Source of the DNA: Thermogladius sp.
GTDB taxonomy: Archaea; Thermoproteota; Thermoprotei_A; Sulfolobales; Desulfurococcaceae
DNA length: 41,185 nucleotides
Direction: 5' to 3'
Assembly: GCA_022759365.1 (NCBI GenBank)
Contig: JAEMPJ010000018.1
Location: 1-41,185 of the forward strand
This document shows, in pieces, positions 1 through 7,205 of this stretch (positions are counted from its first letter, which is position 1; each line of letters opens with the position of its first letter). The notes beneath the pieces are model-generated. The model did no database searches, had not been told where the DNA came from, and was given only the letters and a program-made list of their open reading frames with translations. The position numbers were made by a program, and so were the translations under genes.

Positions 1-36
1 GGGATGACTATCCCGATAAAGGGTAGGTATATACCA

Positions 37-93
37 TGAGTCAGTGGGAGGAGATTCGCTCATCTTTCACGGCGACCGAAAGCTCATCATCAA
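37..93 (-). ncRNA. Candidate C/D box guide sRNA
   Basis: Read on the minus strand, this stretch has a C box ATGATGA (90-84), a 13-nt spacer, a weak D' box GTGA (70-67), a C'-like AAGATGA (66-60, one mismatch), a 15-nt spacer and a D box CTGA (44-41). The total is about 57 nt, the usual size of archaeal C/D guide RNAs. An AT-rich element (minus-strand TAATTAAAAC, about 115-124) lies about 26 nt before the expected 5' end. C/D sRNAs direct 2'-O-methylation of rRNA or tRNA with L7Ae, Nop5 and fibrillarin. Weak points are the poor D' box, the 15-nt second guide (12 nt is typical) and no clear terminal stem. The target is not identified. Confidence 0.35.
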
Positions 94-98
94 AACCT

Positions 99-107
99 AG
101 ATATATC
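99..107 (+). promoter_or_regulatory. Candidate TATA box for iorA
   Basis: The sequence AGATATATC lies about 26-30 nt before the region where a GTG-initiated iorA reading would begin (about 133). This is the archaeal TATA-to-start distance for a leaderless or short-leader transcript. A palindrome, GGTATATACC, at 26-35 is a second AT-rich candidate further out. Confidence 0.35.
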
Positions 108-187
108 CCGCGCGGTTTTAATTAAGCAAGGGGTGGTCTGGTTTACACGGTTTATTCAACTCGCCCCCAGGCACCAGGCTCGCGTTA

Positions 188-2005
188 ATGGGTAACGAGG
201 CTATAGCCCGCGGAGCGTTCGAGGCAGGGGTCAGGGTCGTCACGGGGTATCCCGGCACGCCTTCAAGCGAGGTAATCATGACCTTCCACGAGGAGGGGCG
301 GGGGCTACCGATCTACGTTGAGTGGGCTGTCAACGAGAGAGTCGCGTTCGAGGTAGCCTACGGGGCGGCGCTGGCTGGGGTGAGGTCGCTGGTCACGATG
401 AAAGCACCCGGGCTTAACGTAGCGAGCGACCCCATCGTCTCAGCAGCGTACTCGGGGGTTGAGGGAGGGCTAGTGGTGCTCGTCGCAGACGACCCAGGCC
501 CACATACAACTCAGACAGAGCAGGACAGCAGGTGGTATGCCAAGCTGGCCAAGCTACCGATGTTCACAGCCTCAACCCCAGGCGAGGTAAAGGACACTGT
601 GAAGAAGCTGTTTAAACTCAGCGAGGAACTAAAGCTACCCGTAATGCTCCGGACGACCACGAGGCTCAACCACGCTGTCGGGGAGGTTGTCCTCGGCGAG
701 GTCGAGGTATTGAACCCCAGGCCCTCCTTCAGAAAGGATCCCCCGAGGTTCGTCAGGGCGGGGATGAAGTGGAACCTTGAGAGGCATATCTGGTTGAACA
801 ACGTTTTGGCTAGGGTTGAAGAGGCCGCTTCGAAGCTCTCTTTCAACAGCGCGGAGGGTGGGGGAGACCATTGTGTTGTGACGGAGGGCGTAGCTTACAC
901 CTATGTCAAGGAATCCCTCGGGTGGATCAAGGATATTGATGTGAGGGTCATCAAAGTAGACCAGATCTACCCACCGCCGAAAGCCTTCTTGAGGAGGCAT
1001 CTAGCTGAGTGCAGGAGAGTGCTCGTGGTAGAGGAGTTGGATCCCTACCTTGAATCCGAGGTTAAGAAGATCGCCTTCGAGGAAGGGCTTAAGCTAGAGG
1101 TCGCCGGCAAAGAGGAGGGGTTGCTCCCCCTTGAAGGAGAGCTGAACCCGGCCCTCGTAAGAGAGGCTTTATCCAAGTGGCTTAACAAAAACGTTGGAGG
1201 CAAGCCCACGAAGCTGTATGAAGCGGTAGTACCCGAGAGGCCTCCCCCACTATGCCCCGGTTGCCCGCACACCTTCAGCTACCTCGCCCTCAAACTAGGT
1301 ATCGCTAGGGCGGGCTTCAAGCTGAGTGAGGTGCCGATTTTCGGCGACATCGGGTGCTACGCTCTAAGCGTTAACAAACCGATTGAAGCCATTTGGACGG
1401 AGCACAGTATGGGGGCGAGCATTTCAATGGCCATGGGGTTGAAGATAGCGGGTTATGATAAGCCGGTTGTAGCCACGATAGGGGACTCAACCTTCTTCCA
1501 CGCAGGCATACCAGCGCTGATAGAAGCAGTGCACAAGAGGGTTGACCTGCTAGTGTTGATACTCGACAACAGGGTTGTAGCCATGACAGGACACCAGTCA
1601 ACTCCTTCATGGGAGGTGACGGAGTCTGGTAGGAGTGCCAGGAGGATTGAGATAGTTGACGTGGTGAAGTCGATCGGCGTCGACGAGGTAGTAGTCGTCG
1701 ACCCGTACGAGCTCGACAAGATGGTTGAGGCAGTCTCCTCGTTGATCAGAAGGCCCGGGGTGAAGGTGATTGTAGCCCGGCACCCGTGCCGGCTAATGGA
1801 GGTGAGGGAGCTGAAAACAATTAGGAAATTCAGGGTTCTAGAGGACAAGTGCACTGGCTGTAGAGCGTGCGTGAACGTCACGGGTTGCCCGGCTCTATAC
1901 TTTGAGGGCGGGAAAGTGAGGATACTGGGAGACGATTGCACTGGATGCGGCTTGTGCGCGAGGTTCTGCCCCTACAACGCTATAGTGGAGGAGGACGGGG
2001 GTTGA
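188..2005 (+). CDS. iorA: Indolepyruvate:ferredoxin oxidoreductase, alpha subunit
   Basis: Large subunit of the oxygen-sensitive enzyme that oxidatively decarboxylates aryl-pyruvates from aromatic amino acids to aryl-acetyl-CoA, reducing ferredoxin in the cytoplasm. It opens with MGNEAIARGAFEAGV and YPGTPSSE, the N-terminal TPP/pyrimidine domain. A conserved CPGCPH lies near residue 355. The TPP site is GDIGCYAL and GDSTFFHAG followed by DNRVVAMTG (about 385-465). The C-terminus has two [4Fe-4S] motifs, CTGCRACVNVTGCP and CTGCGLCARFCP (about 555-600). The 605-aa product is slightly short. Family members have about 15-20 more residues ending PGxRxLLMGNEAIARG, and that reading is present upstream but frame-shifted by one C in 164-168 (see findings). 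The stop overlaps the iorB start, so the two are translationally coupled. Confidence 0.95.
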   Translation: MGNEAIARGAFEAGVRVVTGYPGTPSSEVIMTFHEEGRGLPIYVEWAVNERVAFEVAYGAALAGVRSLVTMKAPGLNVASDPIVSAAYSGVEGGLVVLVADDPGPHTTQTEQDSRWYAKLAKLPMFTASTPGEVKDTVKKLFKLSEELKLPVMLRTTTRLNHAVGEVVLGEVEVLNPRPSFRKDPPRFVRAGMKWNLERHIWLNNVLARVEEAASKLSFNSAEGGGDHCVVTEGVAYTYVKESLGWIKDIDVRVIKVDQIYPPPKAFLRRHLAECRRVLVVEELDPYLESEVKKIAFEEGLKLEVAGKEEGLLPLEGELNPALVREALSKWLNKNVGGKPTKLYEAVVPERPPPLCPGCPHTFSYLALKLGIARAGFKLSEVPIFGDIGCYALSVNKPIEAIWTEHSMGASISMAMGLKIAGYDKPVVATIGDSTFFHAGIPALIEAVHKRVDLLVLILDNRVVAMTGHQSTPSWEVTESGRSARRIEIVDVVKSIGVDEVVVVDPYELDKMVEAVSSLIRRPGVKVIVARHPCRLMEVRELKTIRKFRVLEDKCTGCRACVNVTGCPALYFEGGKVRILGDDCTGCGLCARFCPYNAIVEEDGG

Positions 2006-2625
2006 GGGGGGTCGTCAACATCCTGATAGCCTCGGTGGGGGGTCAAGGAGGCTTAACGCTATCCAGGATCATCGCGGAGGCCTCCGTGATACAGGGCTTG
2101 AGCGTGAGGACGGGTGAGACCCTGGGTATGGCGCAGAGGTTCGGTAGCGTCCTAAGCTTCGTTAGAGTGGGTGAGAGAGTTTTATCCCCGATCTTCGGCC
2201 AGGGCGAGGCGGACTACCTCTTGGGCCTGGAATTAGTTGAGACGTTGAGGGCGGTCGGGTATTTGAGGAACAGTGGGTTGGCGATAGCCGCCGACGAATA
2301 CAAGCCGCCGGTTATCAGTAGCCTAAGGCCTGCCCCGGGCTGGAGTAAGGATAGTGTTGCCAGGACTTTAAAAGAGGTGCTTGGGGACAGGCTACTATTC
2401 ATCCCGGCTAGGAGGCTGGCCGTGAAAGCCGGGTCACACAGAGCTATCAACGTGGTTCTGCTAGGAGTGCTGAACGCTTCAGCACAACTATTCACCCACA
2501 GAGTTGTAGAAGAGGCTATCAGCCGAGTCCTACATGGTAAAGCCGCTGAAATATCCGTGAAAGCCTACTACGAGGGCTTCAACTTATACAGGGAGTCGGT
2601 GGGAGAGGGGTGTAGAGGAGGGTAG
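2002..2625 (+). CDS. iorB: Indolepyruvate:ferredoxin oxidoreductase, beta subunit
   Basis: Small (gamma-domain type) subunit that pairs with IorA. The TTG at 2002 is the chosen start. It overlaps the iorA stop in TTGA, has GGAGG at about 1988-1993 as ribosome-binding site, and puts the conserved NILIASVGGQGGLTLSRI at the N-terminus. An open frame reaching back to 1936 is only the other frame of the iorA ferredoxin region. The product is 207 aa, the normal family length of about 200. GETLGMAQRFGSV is a typical IorB segment. The order iorA-iorB followed by a DUF84 gene at 6-nt spacing suggests one transcript. Confidence 0.93.
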   Translation: MRGVVNILIASVGGQGGLTLSRIIAEASVIQGLSVRTGETLGMAQRFGSVLSFVRVGERVLSPIFGQGEADYLLGLELVETLRAVGYLRNSGLAIAADEYKPPVISSLRPAPGWSKDSVARTLKEVLGDRLLFIPARRLAVKAGSHRAINVVLLGVLNASAQLFTHRVVEEAISRVLHGKAAEISVKAYYEGFNLYRESVGEGCRGG

Positions 2626-2631
2626 GGGGTC

Positions 2632-3177
2632 TTGGAGATAAGGCTCTGCGTAGGCTCCCTAAACCCAGCTAAGATTAGAGGTGTAGTATCCGCTTTCGAA
2701 AACTACTTCAAAGTGGTTGATGTCAAGGGATTCAGGGTTGAAACCGGCCTCCCGCCGCAGCCTATTGGATTAGACTCCATTATTAGAGGAGCCGAGCTGA
2801 GGGCTAGAGGGGCTATGAAAGAGGGTTGCGACTTCAGCGTGGGTGTCGAGGCAGGCTTCTACGAGTTGAACTCAGCGTTCTACGATGTTGAGGCATCGTA
2901 CGTTGTCTCGAGGGAGCACGGCGAGTCATTAGGCTTCTCCCCGTCCTTCCCCATCCCAAGGTGGTTTGTAGATGAGATAAAGCGGGGTAGGTTTAGAGAG
3001 CTGGAGGAGATAGTAGACTACCTTTTCTCAACGAAGAACATCGGGGATAAAACAGGGTTTATATCAATCTTGACTAAAGGGGTGGTGGTTAGATCCGAGC
3101 TCTCGAAACTAGCAACGCTAATGGCTTTAACGAAGATCTTGAATAAAGACCTGTATGAGAAGCCTGTTGAAGGCTAG
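2632..3177 (+). CDS. DUF84/NTPase_I-T family inosine/xanthosine triphosphatase
   Basis: Predicted house-cleaning phosphatase hydrolysing non-canonical purine nucleoside triphosphates (ITP/XTP) to protect nucleic acids, as in the YjjX and Methanocaldococcus MJ0226-like folds. The start has GSLNPAKIRGV (residues 8-18), then VETGLPPQPIGLDSIIRGAELRA. The acidic FSVGVEAGFYEL and the GDKTGFISILTKGVVVRSELS segment with a basic/Thr-rich loop are family landmarks. Its 181 aa match the family. It starts with TTG 6 nt after iorB. Its stop TAG and the stop of the opposing gene both lie in one CTAG (3174-3177). Confidence 0.85.
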   Translation: MEIRLCVGSLNPAKIRGVVSAFENYFKVVDVKGFRVETGLPPQPIGLDSIIRGAELRARGAMKEGCDFSVGVEAGFYELNSAFYDVEASYVVSREHGESLGFSPSFPIPRWFVDEIKRGRFRELEEIVDYLFSTKNIGDKTGFISILTKGVVVRSELSKLATLMALTKILNKDLYEKPVEG

Positions 3178-4598
3178 CTCTTCCTCTTAGCTGAAACATA
3201 CTTATCTATCTCCTCGGCAGCCCTCTTCCCATCAGCCATAGCCTCAACCACTGTCGACTCCCCTCTAATCGCGTCGCCTCCAGCGAAGACGCCGGGGATG
3301 CTTGTCATCAAGTGCTCGTCTACTACAATTGTCCCGTCCTCCCTGAACTTCAAGCCTGTTTCAGCCATTAGCAACTTATTCGGCTCCAACCCTATGGCTA
3401 TTACCACTGTGTCAGCCGGTATCTCCACAAACCTCCCAGTCCCCCTGATCTTCTTCTTACCCCTCCCGTCCACCTCGCCTGTAGGCTCCATCACCTCGAA
3501 CTTGACTGCTTTAACAAACCCGTTCTCATCGCCTATGAACTCGACTGGCTGGAGGTAGTACTTGAATTCAACGCCCTCCTCCTCCGCGTGGAGCACCTCA
3601 TCCCTCCTCGCAGTCTTCAACATGTCTTCTCTACCCCTCCTGTAGACGATTACAGGCCTGCTACCCATCCTCAACGCGACCCTGGCAGCGTCGATACCCG
3701 TGTTCCCCCCACCTATGATGACCGTTGTCCTGCCTACAGTGATAGGCGTGTCCCACTCGGGGAACAAGTTTGCTCTCATCAAGTTGACCCTTGTGAGGAA
3801 TTCGTTCGCCGTGTAAACGTTGTTTAAATCGATGCCCGGTATCTCGAGCATCTTTGGGGCGCCGGCCCCAGACCCTATGAACACGGCATCGTAGTCTCTT
3901 GTGAGCTCGCTTAAAAGGACTGTCTTGCCGACGATGTGGTTTAACTTGAAGACCACCCCCAGCTTCTCGAGCTTCTTAACCTCGTTCTCCAACACGCGCC
4001 TAGGCAACCTGAACTCGGGTATACCGTATGCTAAGACCCCGCCCGGCTTGTGTAGGGCCTCGTATACGTCGACCTCATATCCTTTAAGCCTCAGCCAGCC
4101 TGCGGCTGTCAAGCCCGCGGGGCCAGAGCCCACTACTGCCACCCGGCCTCTAGGAGCCCCCTTAACCCTCATCTCCTCTAGGATCTTCTCCTCAAGCCCC
4201 GTCTCCCTCGCGTAGTCCCCTATAAACCTCTCCAGCAACCCGATGGAAACCGGTTCACCTATCCTACCCACGACACAGCTACCCTCGCAGAACCACTCCT
4301 GCGGGCACACCCTGCCTGTTATCGATGGGAAGAGATTGTCCTCGTAGACTGCTCTAACCGCTTTCTCCATATCCCCTTTCACTATGTTTTCGATGAAAGA
4401 GGGTATCTTGACGTGGAGCGGGCACGACTTAGAGCAGGGTGCGAACCATAGAGGGCACTTCAAGCATCTCCCGGCTTCCTTGACTGCCGTCTCGTAGTCG
4501 TATCCCTCTACCACCTCGTTGAAGTCCCTCACCCTAGCATCCGGCGGCCTCACCTTGGGCGGGAACCTCTTCTTCACAACGCGGGACAACCCCTTCAC
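3174..4598 (-). CDS. NfnL/SudA-like NADPH:ferredoxin oxidoreductase large subunit (glutamate-synthase beta-like)
   Basis: FAD/NADPH-dependent flavoprotein of the GltD family, expected to pair with the gene just upstream as NfnAB/SudAB-type transhydrogenase or sulfide dehydrogenase. The N-terminal Fe-S region has C45, C48, C55 and C59 (CLKC...CSKSCP) and GRVCPQEWFCEGSC. The FAD-binding GSGPAGLTAAGWL is near residue 155, the NADPH-binding GGGNTGIDAAR is near 295, and the C-terminal GVFAGGDAIRGESTVVEAMADG closes the FAD site. Its length (474 aa) is normal. The ATG overlaps the upstream gene by 4 nt (ATGA), indicating coupled translation. Whether the physiological role is electron bifurcation, ferredoxin:NADP reduction or polysulfide reduction cannot be read from sequence. 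Confidence 0.85.
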   Translation of the reverse strand: MKGLSRVVKKRFPPKVRPPDARVRDFNEVVEGYDYETAVKEAGRCLKCPLWFAPCSKSCPLHVKIPSFIENIVKGDMEKAVRAVYEDNLFPSITGRVCPQEWFCEGSCVVGRIGEPVSIGLLERFIGDYARETGLEEKILEEMRVKGAPRGRVAVVGSGPAGLTAAGWLRLKGYEVDVYEALHKPGGVLAYGIPEFRLPRRVLENEVKKLEKLGVVFKLNHIVGKTVLLSELTRDYDAVFIGSGAGAPKMLEIPGIDLNNVYTANEFLTRVNLMRANLFPEWDTPITVGRTTVIIGGGNTGIDAARVALRMGSRPVIVYRRGREDMLKTARRDEVLHAEEEGVEFKYYLQPVEFIGDENGFVKAVKFEVMEPTGEVDGRGKKKIRGTGRFVEIPADTVVIAIGLEPNKLLMAETGLKFREDGTIVVDEHLMTSIPGVFAGGDAIRGESTVVEAMADGKRAAEEIDKYVSAKRKS

Positions 4599-5419
4599 CT
4601 CGCGAGGTATTTCTCCAAGGCTAGCTTCTCAACCCTCTTGAACCTGGCATCTCTTCTAAGGACGTCATCCCAGTCCACGAGATGGGCGTCGAACCAGGGG
4701 CCGTCTCTACAAGCGTAGGCTATCCCCCCGTTGTACCTCACTCTACACGACCCGCACATACCTGTACCGTCAACCATGATCTGCCTTACGAGCGTGTAGA
4801 CCCTGACGCCCTTGCCCACGGTCGCCTCAGCTAGTTTCTTAAGGCTTGGCAACGCCCCTCCAGCGTACACAGCCTTCACATCCCTCCTCGCCAACAGCTC
4901 TCTAAGCAGGTCTATGAAATGGCCTTTGAACCCCGCGGAGCCGTCTAACGTGGTAATGTAATGCTCGTCCACAAGCTTCTTAGCCAGATATTTATCGGGG
5001 TAAACCTCGTTCTCGCTCTTGAATGTCTGGATAGAGATAACCTTGTTCCCCAGCTTGCTCAGCTCTACTGCCAAGCCAAGTTGCTCGGCGTGAGCGCACA
5101 CAGCGTCGGAGGCTAAGACGACTGTCCCGTAGTTGGCTAGGGGAACCGGGTTGCCTAGCGGGCCTGCCACCGCGTAGATGCTGTCGCCTACATTATACTC
5201 CCTGTACAGCTGGGTGGACGTCTTGCCCAGTTTCTTAATGAACATCCCGACCCTGCCGTCTTCGACGGTCGCAACAGACATCGGGATACGCTCCCCCCTA
5301 TCACTCACCATGATTATCACGAATTGACCCGGCCTCCAATGCCTCACTACATGAGGGGCCTCGACCTCTATGTAGTAGTCCTGGTCATTCAAGTCCTCCT
5401 TCCCGGTTATCTTATACAT
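4595..5419 (-). CDS. NfnS/SudB-like ferredoxin-NADP reductase small subunit
   Basis: FNR-type flavoprotein partner of the downstream NfnL-like subunit. The N-terminal FAD barrel has WRPGQFVIIM and ERIPMSV. The C-terminal cluster region is DGTGMCGSC...ACRDGPWFDAH, matching the unusual Asp/3-Cys [2Fe-2S] ligation of NfnS. The TLDGSAGFKG segment is also typical. The odd point is the second domain: NfnS normally has a glycine-rich GGGxGxAP loop for the nicotinamide nucleotide, and here the equivalent position reads VVLASDAVCAHAEQ. The NAD(H) site may therefore be lost or remodelled. At 274 aa it is full length. A TATA-like element at 5465-5473 precedes it. Confidence 0.8.
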   Translation of the reverse strand: MYKITGKEDLNDQDYYIEVEAPHVVRHWRPGQFVIIMVSDRGERIPMSVATVEDGRVGMFIKKLGKTSTQLYREYNVGDSIYAVAGPLGNPVPLANYGTVVLASDAVCAHAEQLGLAVELSKLGNKVISIQTFKSENEVYPDKYLAKKLVDEHYITTLDGSAGFKGHFIDLLRELLARRDVKAVYAGGALPSLKKLAEATVGKGVRVYTLVRQIMVDGTGMCGSCRVRYNGGIAYACRDGPWFDAHLVDWDDVLRRDARFKRVEKLALEKYLAR

Positions 5420-5464
5420 AATGACACCAATTGGCTAACCTAACAAACACTACATGACTAGAGG

Positions 5465-5473
5465 TATATAAAT
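5465..5473 (-). promoter_or_regulatory. TATA box of the nfnSL-like operon
   Basis: Minus-strand ATTTATATA lies about 46-54 nt before the ATG at 5419. This would place initiation near 5442 with a leader of about 23 nt. Confidence 0.5.
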
Positions 5474-5614
5474 GACTATCTGTAAACTAGTTCTCGTATA
5501 TATGCATTAAAATTAGGATGTCAAAGCCTCGCCACTCACTATCTTGCCAGGGTGCAGGGAAAAACGTGACAGGGTTGACCCAGGGGAGGCGGAAACCATG
5601 AGGACTACTCGCCT

Positions 5615-6559
5615 TCACTGCTTAACCCTAAAGTTCCTCAACAGGTAGACAGCCCCCTGATACTCTGCCTTCAAGAGTAGCTTCTCCCTGACAAGCCCCT
5701 CTATAAGCCCAGCTGGGTCTCCAACCCTGCCCTCCAGTGCCTTTAAAGCATGCTCGTACCTCAGCGGGTGGACAGCGGTGGTGTTCAGGAGCCAGGTAGC
5801 GGGGTCTCCTCCTATGATTCTGGGAGGAGGCTCAGGCATGTTGAGCAACTCCACCCTCCCCTCCCCGAGAGCCCTCTTGAACTCCTCGTACGCCTCTATT
5901 AAATCCCTCTCCGTCGGGGGCTTCACGAAGGGTTCCGCGGGGGGCCTTATTGGTATGGATATGTAGGCCTTGGAGGGGTTCAGTTCCCTGAGGAATAGGG
6001 CGATCTCCCTGTAATCATCACTACTCGTGTTTAAACCTTGGACAAGCATGGTCTCAGAGATAAGCGTCTTCTTGTAGCCTCTCGCGAACTCTCTGAGCCC
6101 CTCAAGTATCCTGTCCAGTCTGAGAGACGGGTGGGGCCTGTTGACCCTCCTCCAAACGCCCTCCTTCACGGCGTCGACTTTAACCGAGACTACGTCGGCG
6201 AGCTCCAGATCCCTGCGCACCTCCTCAGCCCAGAGGAGGGATGCGTTTGTTAGCACGGCTACCCTGGCATCTGTCTCCCTCTTAACGAACTCTATGGTCC
6301 TACCCATACACGCGTCTAGAGTGGGCTCCCCGTCGGGTACGAAAGTCACGTAGTCGACGCTACCCTTGTTCCCCGCCAGGAACCCCACTATCTCGCCCGC
6401 CACCTCCCTCCAGTCGTAGAAGCACTTCCTCTCCACGGTGAGATTATTCGTCCGGCCCAGCTGGCAGTAGACGCAACTGTAGGTGCAGGTCTTGTAGGGT
6501 ATGTTGTTGACACCGAGGCTACGGCCGAGCCTCCTAGAGTAGACTGGGCCGAAGACATA
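5615..6559 (-). CDS. Radical SAM protein (COG0731-like); start codon unclear
   Basis: Radical SAM enzyme of unknown substrate. The open frame upstream of the first standard start (GTG 6436) encodes YVFGPVYSRRLGRSLGVNN and then CTYSCVYC (codons 6487-6464), the CxxxCxxC that holds the [4Fe-4S] cluster. The family begins at exactly this FGPxxSRRLGRSLG block, so the functional protein must start near 6559. No ATG, GTG or TTG lies in frame between the upstream TAG (just beyond 6601) and 6436. An ATG at 6558 is one frame off, so a 1-nt indel or non-canonical start is likely. GEPTLD near the S-adenosylmethionine site and TNASLLW follow. The C-terminal part is about 70 residues of winged-helix-like sequence. 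The COG0731 label is by recognition only. Confidence 0.75.
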   Translation of the reverse strand, partial: YVFGPVYSRRLGRSLGVNNIPYKTCTYSCVYCQLGRTNNLTVERKCFYDWREVAGEIVGFLAGNKGSVDYVTFVPDGEPTLDACMGRTIEFVKRETDARVAVLTNASLLWAEEVRRDLELADVVSVKVDAVKEGVWRRVNRPHPSLRLDRILEGLREFARGYKKTLISETMLVQGLNTSSDDYREIALFLRELNPSKAYISIPIRPPAEPFVKPPTERDLIEAYEEFKRALGEGRVELLNMPEPPPRIIGGDPATWLLNTTAVHPLRYEHALKALEGRVGDPAGLIEGLVREKLLLKAEYQGAVYLLRNFRVKQ

Positions 6560-6601
6560 ACCCGGCGTATGAACACCAGTATAACCAACATTACAATAAG
6601 G

Positions 6602-6611
6602 CTATATATGT
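6602..6611 (-). promoter_or_regulatory. TATA box for the radical SAM gene
   Basis: Minus-strand ACATATATAG centres about 25 nt before position 6581. This agrees with translation starting near 6559 rather than at 6436. Confidence 0.4.
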
Positions 6612-6661
6612 TTTGTATCTAGCTGAGAACCATCCTCCCTGCCTCACGGTCTTATAGGAGT

Positions 6662-6949
6662 TCAAACCTCGATTATCTCGCCTGGTTGTATAAACCTCTT
6701 GTACCACCGCTCGTAGGCTTCAGGAGTCGCGACGTGTAGTTGTATCAGAGCATCCAGGAGCTCTATATATACCGGCACCATCATATCGTATTTCAAGCTT
6801 ATTTTCTCCGTGACCACGAGTAGGTCTATGTCGCTGAAAGCAGTATATCTCCCCCTTACAACAGAGCCGAAGACGTACACCCTCGCATCGGGGTCTATTC
6901 GCACCACTATTTCCTTCACTTTCCCGGCTACAGAGCGGTAATTCCTCAA
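6662..6949 (-). CDS. MNT-type nucleotidyltransferase domain protein
   Basis: Small minimal nucleotidyltransferase. The polymerase-beta-like motif is GSVVRGRYTAFSDIDLLV (residues 28-45), with G28-S29 and the metal-binding pair D40/D42. A third acidic residue probably lies in the IELLDALIQLHV segment. Such 95-130-aa MNT proteins are usually antitoxins that AMPylate or bind a HEPN RNase, but no HEPN gene is adjacent. The TTG start is the only one available. The open frame continues upstream (ERLRQRLDYLRN) in a way reminiscent of the family N-terminus, without any standard start, so the true 5' end is uncertain. The gene may be solitary or the remnant of a toxin-antitoxin pair. Confidence 0.75.
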   Translation of the reverse strand: MRNYRSVAGKVKEIVVRIDPDARVYVFGSVVRGRYTAFSDIDLLVVTEKISLKYDMMVPVYIELLDALIQLHVATPEAYERWYKRFIQPGEIIEV

Positions 6950-7205
6950 GTAATCTAGACGCTGGCGAAGCCTCTCACAGCTGTTTCCCGGGTTCTTATG
7001 TAGGGTTTGTGCTGCCGTGAACTTTTTGAGGAGATCTCTTTTCGAGACGGTGGTACCCTCCGCAGAGCTTCCGCGGGAGGATAGTTAGGGATGTAGAGTT
7101 CCTGAAAGGCCTGAAGGCTGATTGAGGTTGATGGAACCAGGGTGGTTGCGTGGGTAGTGATAGTTAGGCGATGATGATAAGGTTATGTGAACTCAGATGG
7201 GGGCC
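6950..7205. other. Non-coding gap, 256 bp
   Basis: No gene with recognisable features. The minus strand carries an open but start-less extension of the MNT frame up to about 7090. The plus strand has a short open segment ending in IVRDVEFLKGLKAD then a stop near 7125, too short and unmatched to call. This may be decayed sequence from a former toxin-antitoxin locus (inference). Confidence 0.3.

Noticed and set aside
36-125. Short plus-strand open frame (29 codons) from ATG 36
   Set aside because: No ribosome-binding site and no recognisable sequence; overlaps a promoter and sRNA candidate.
1936-2001. Earlier ATG start for IorB at 1936
   Set aside because: Extra 22 residues are encoded by the other frame of the IorA ferredoxin region; the family starts at the NILIASVGGQGG block.
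7040-7125. Plus-strand tail-like peptide SFRGRIVRDVEFLKGLKAD then stop
   Set aside because: Too short, no start, no family match; left as possible debris.
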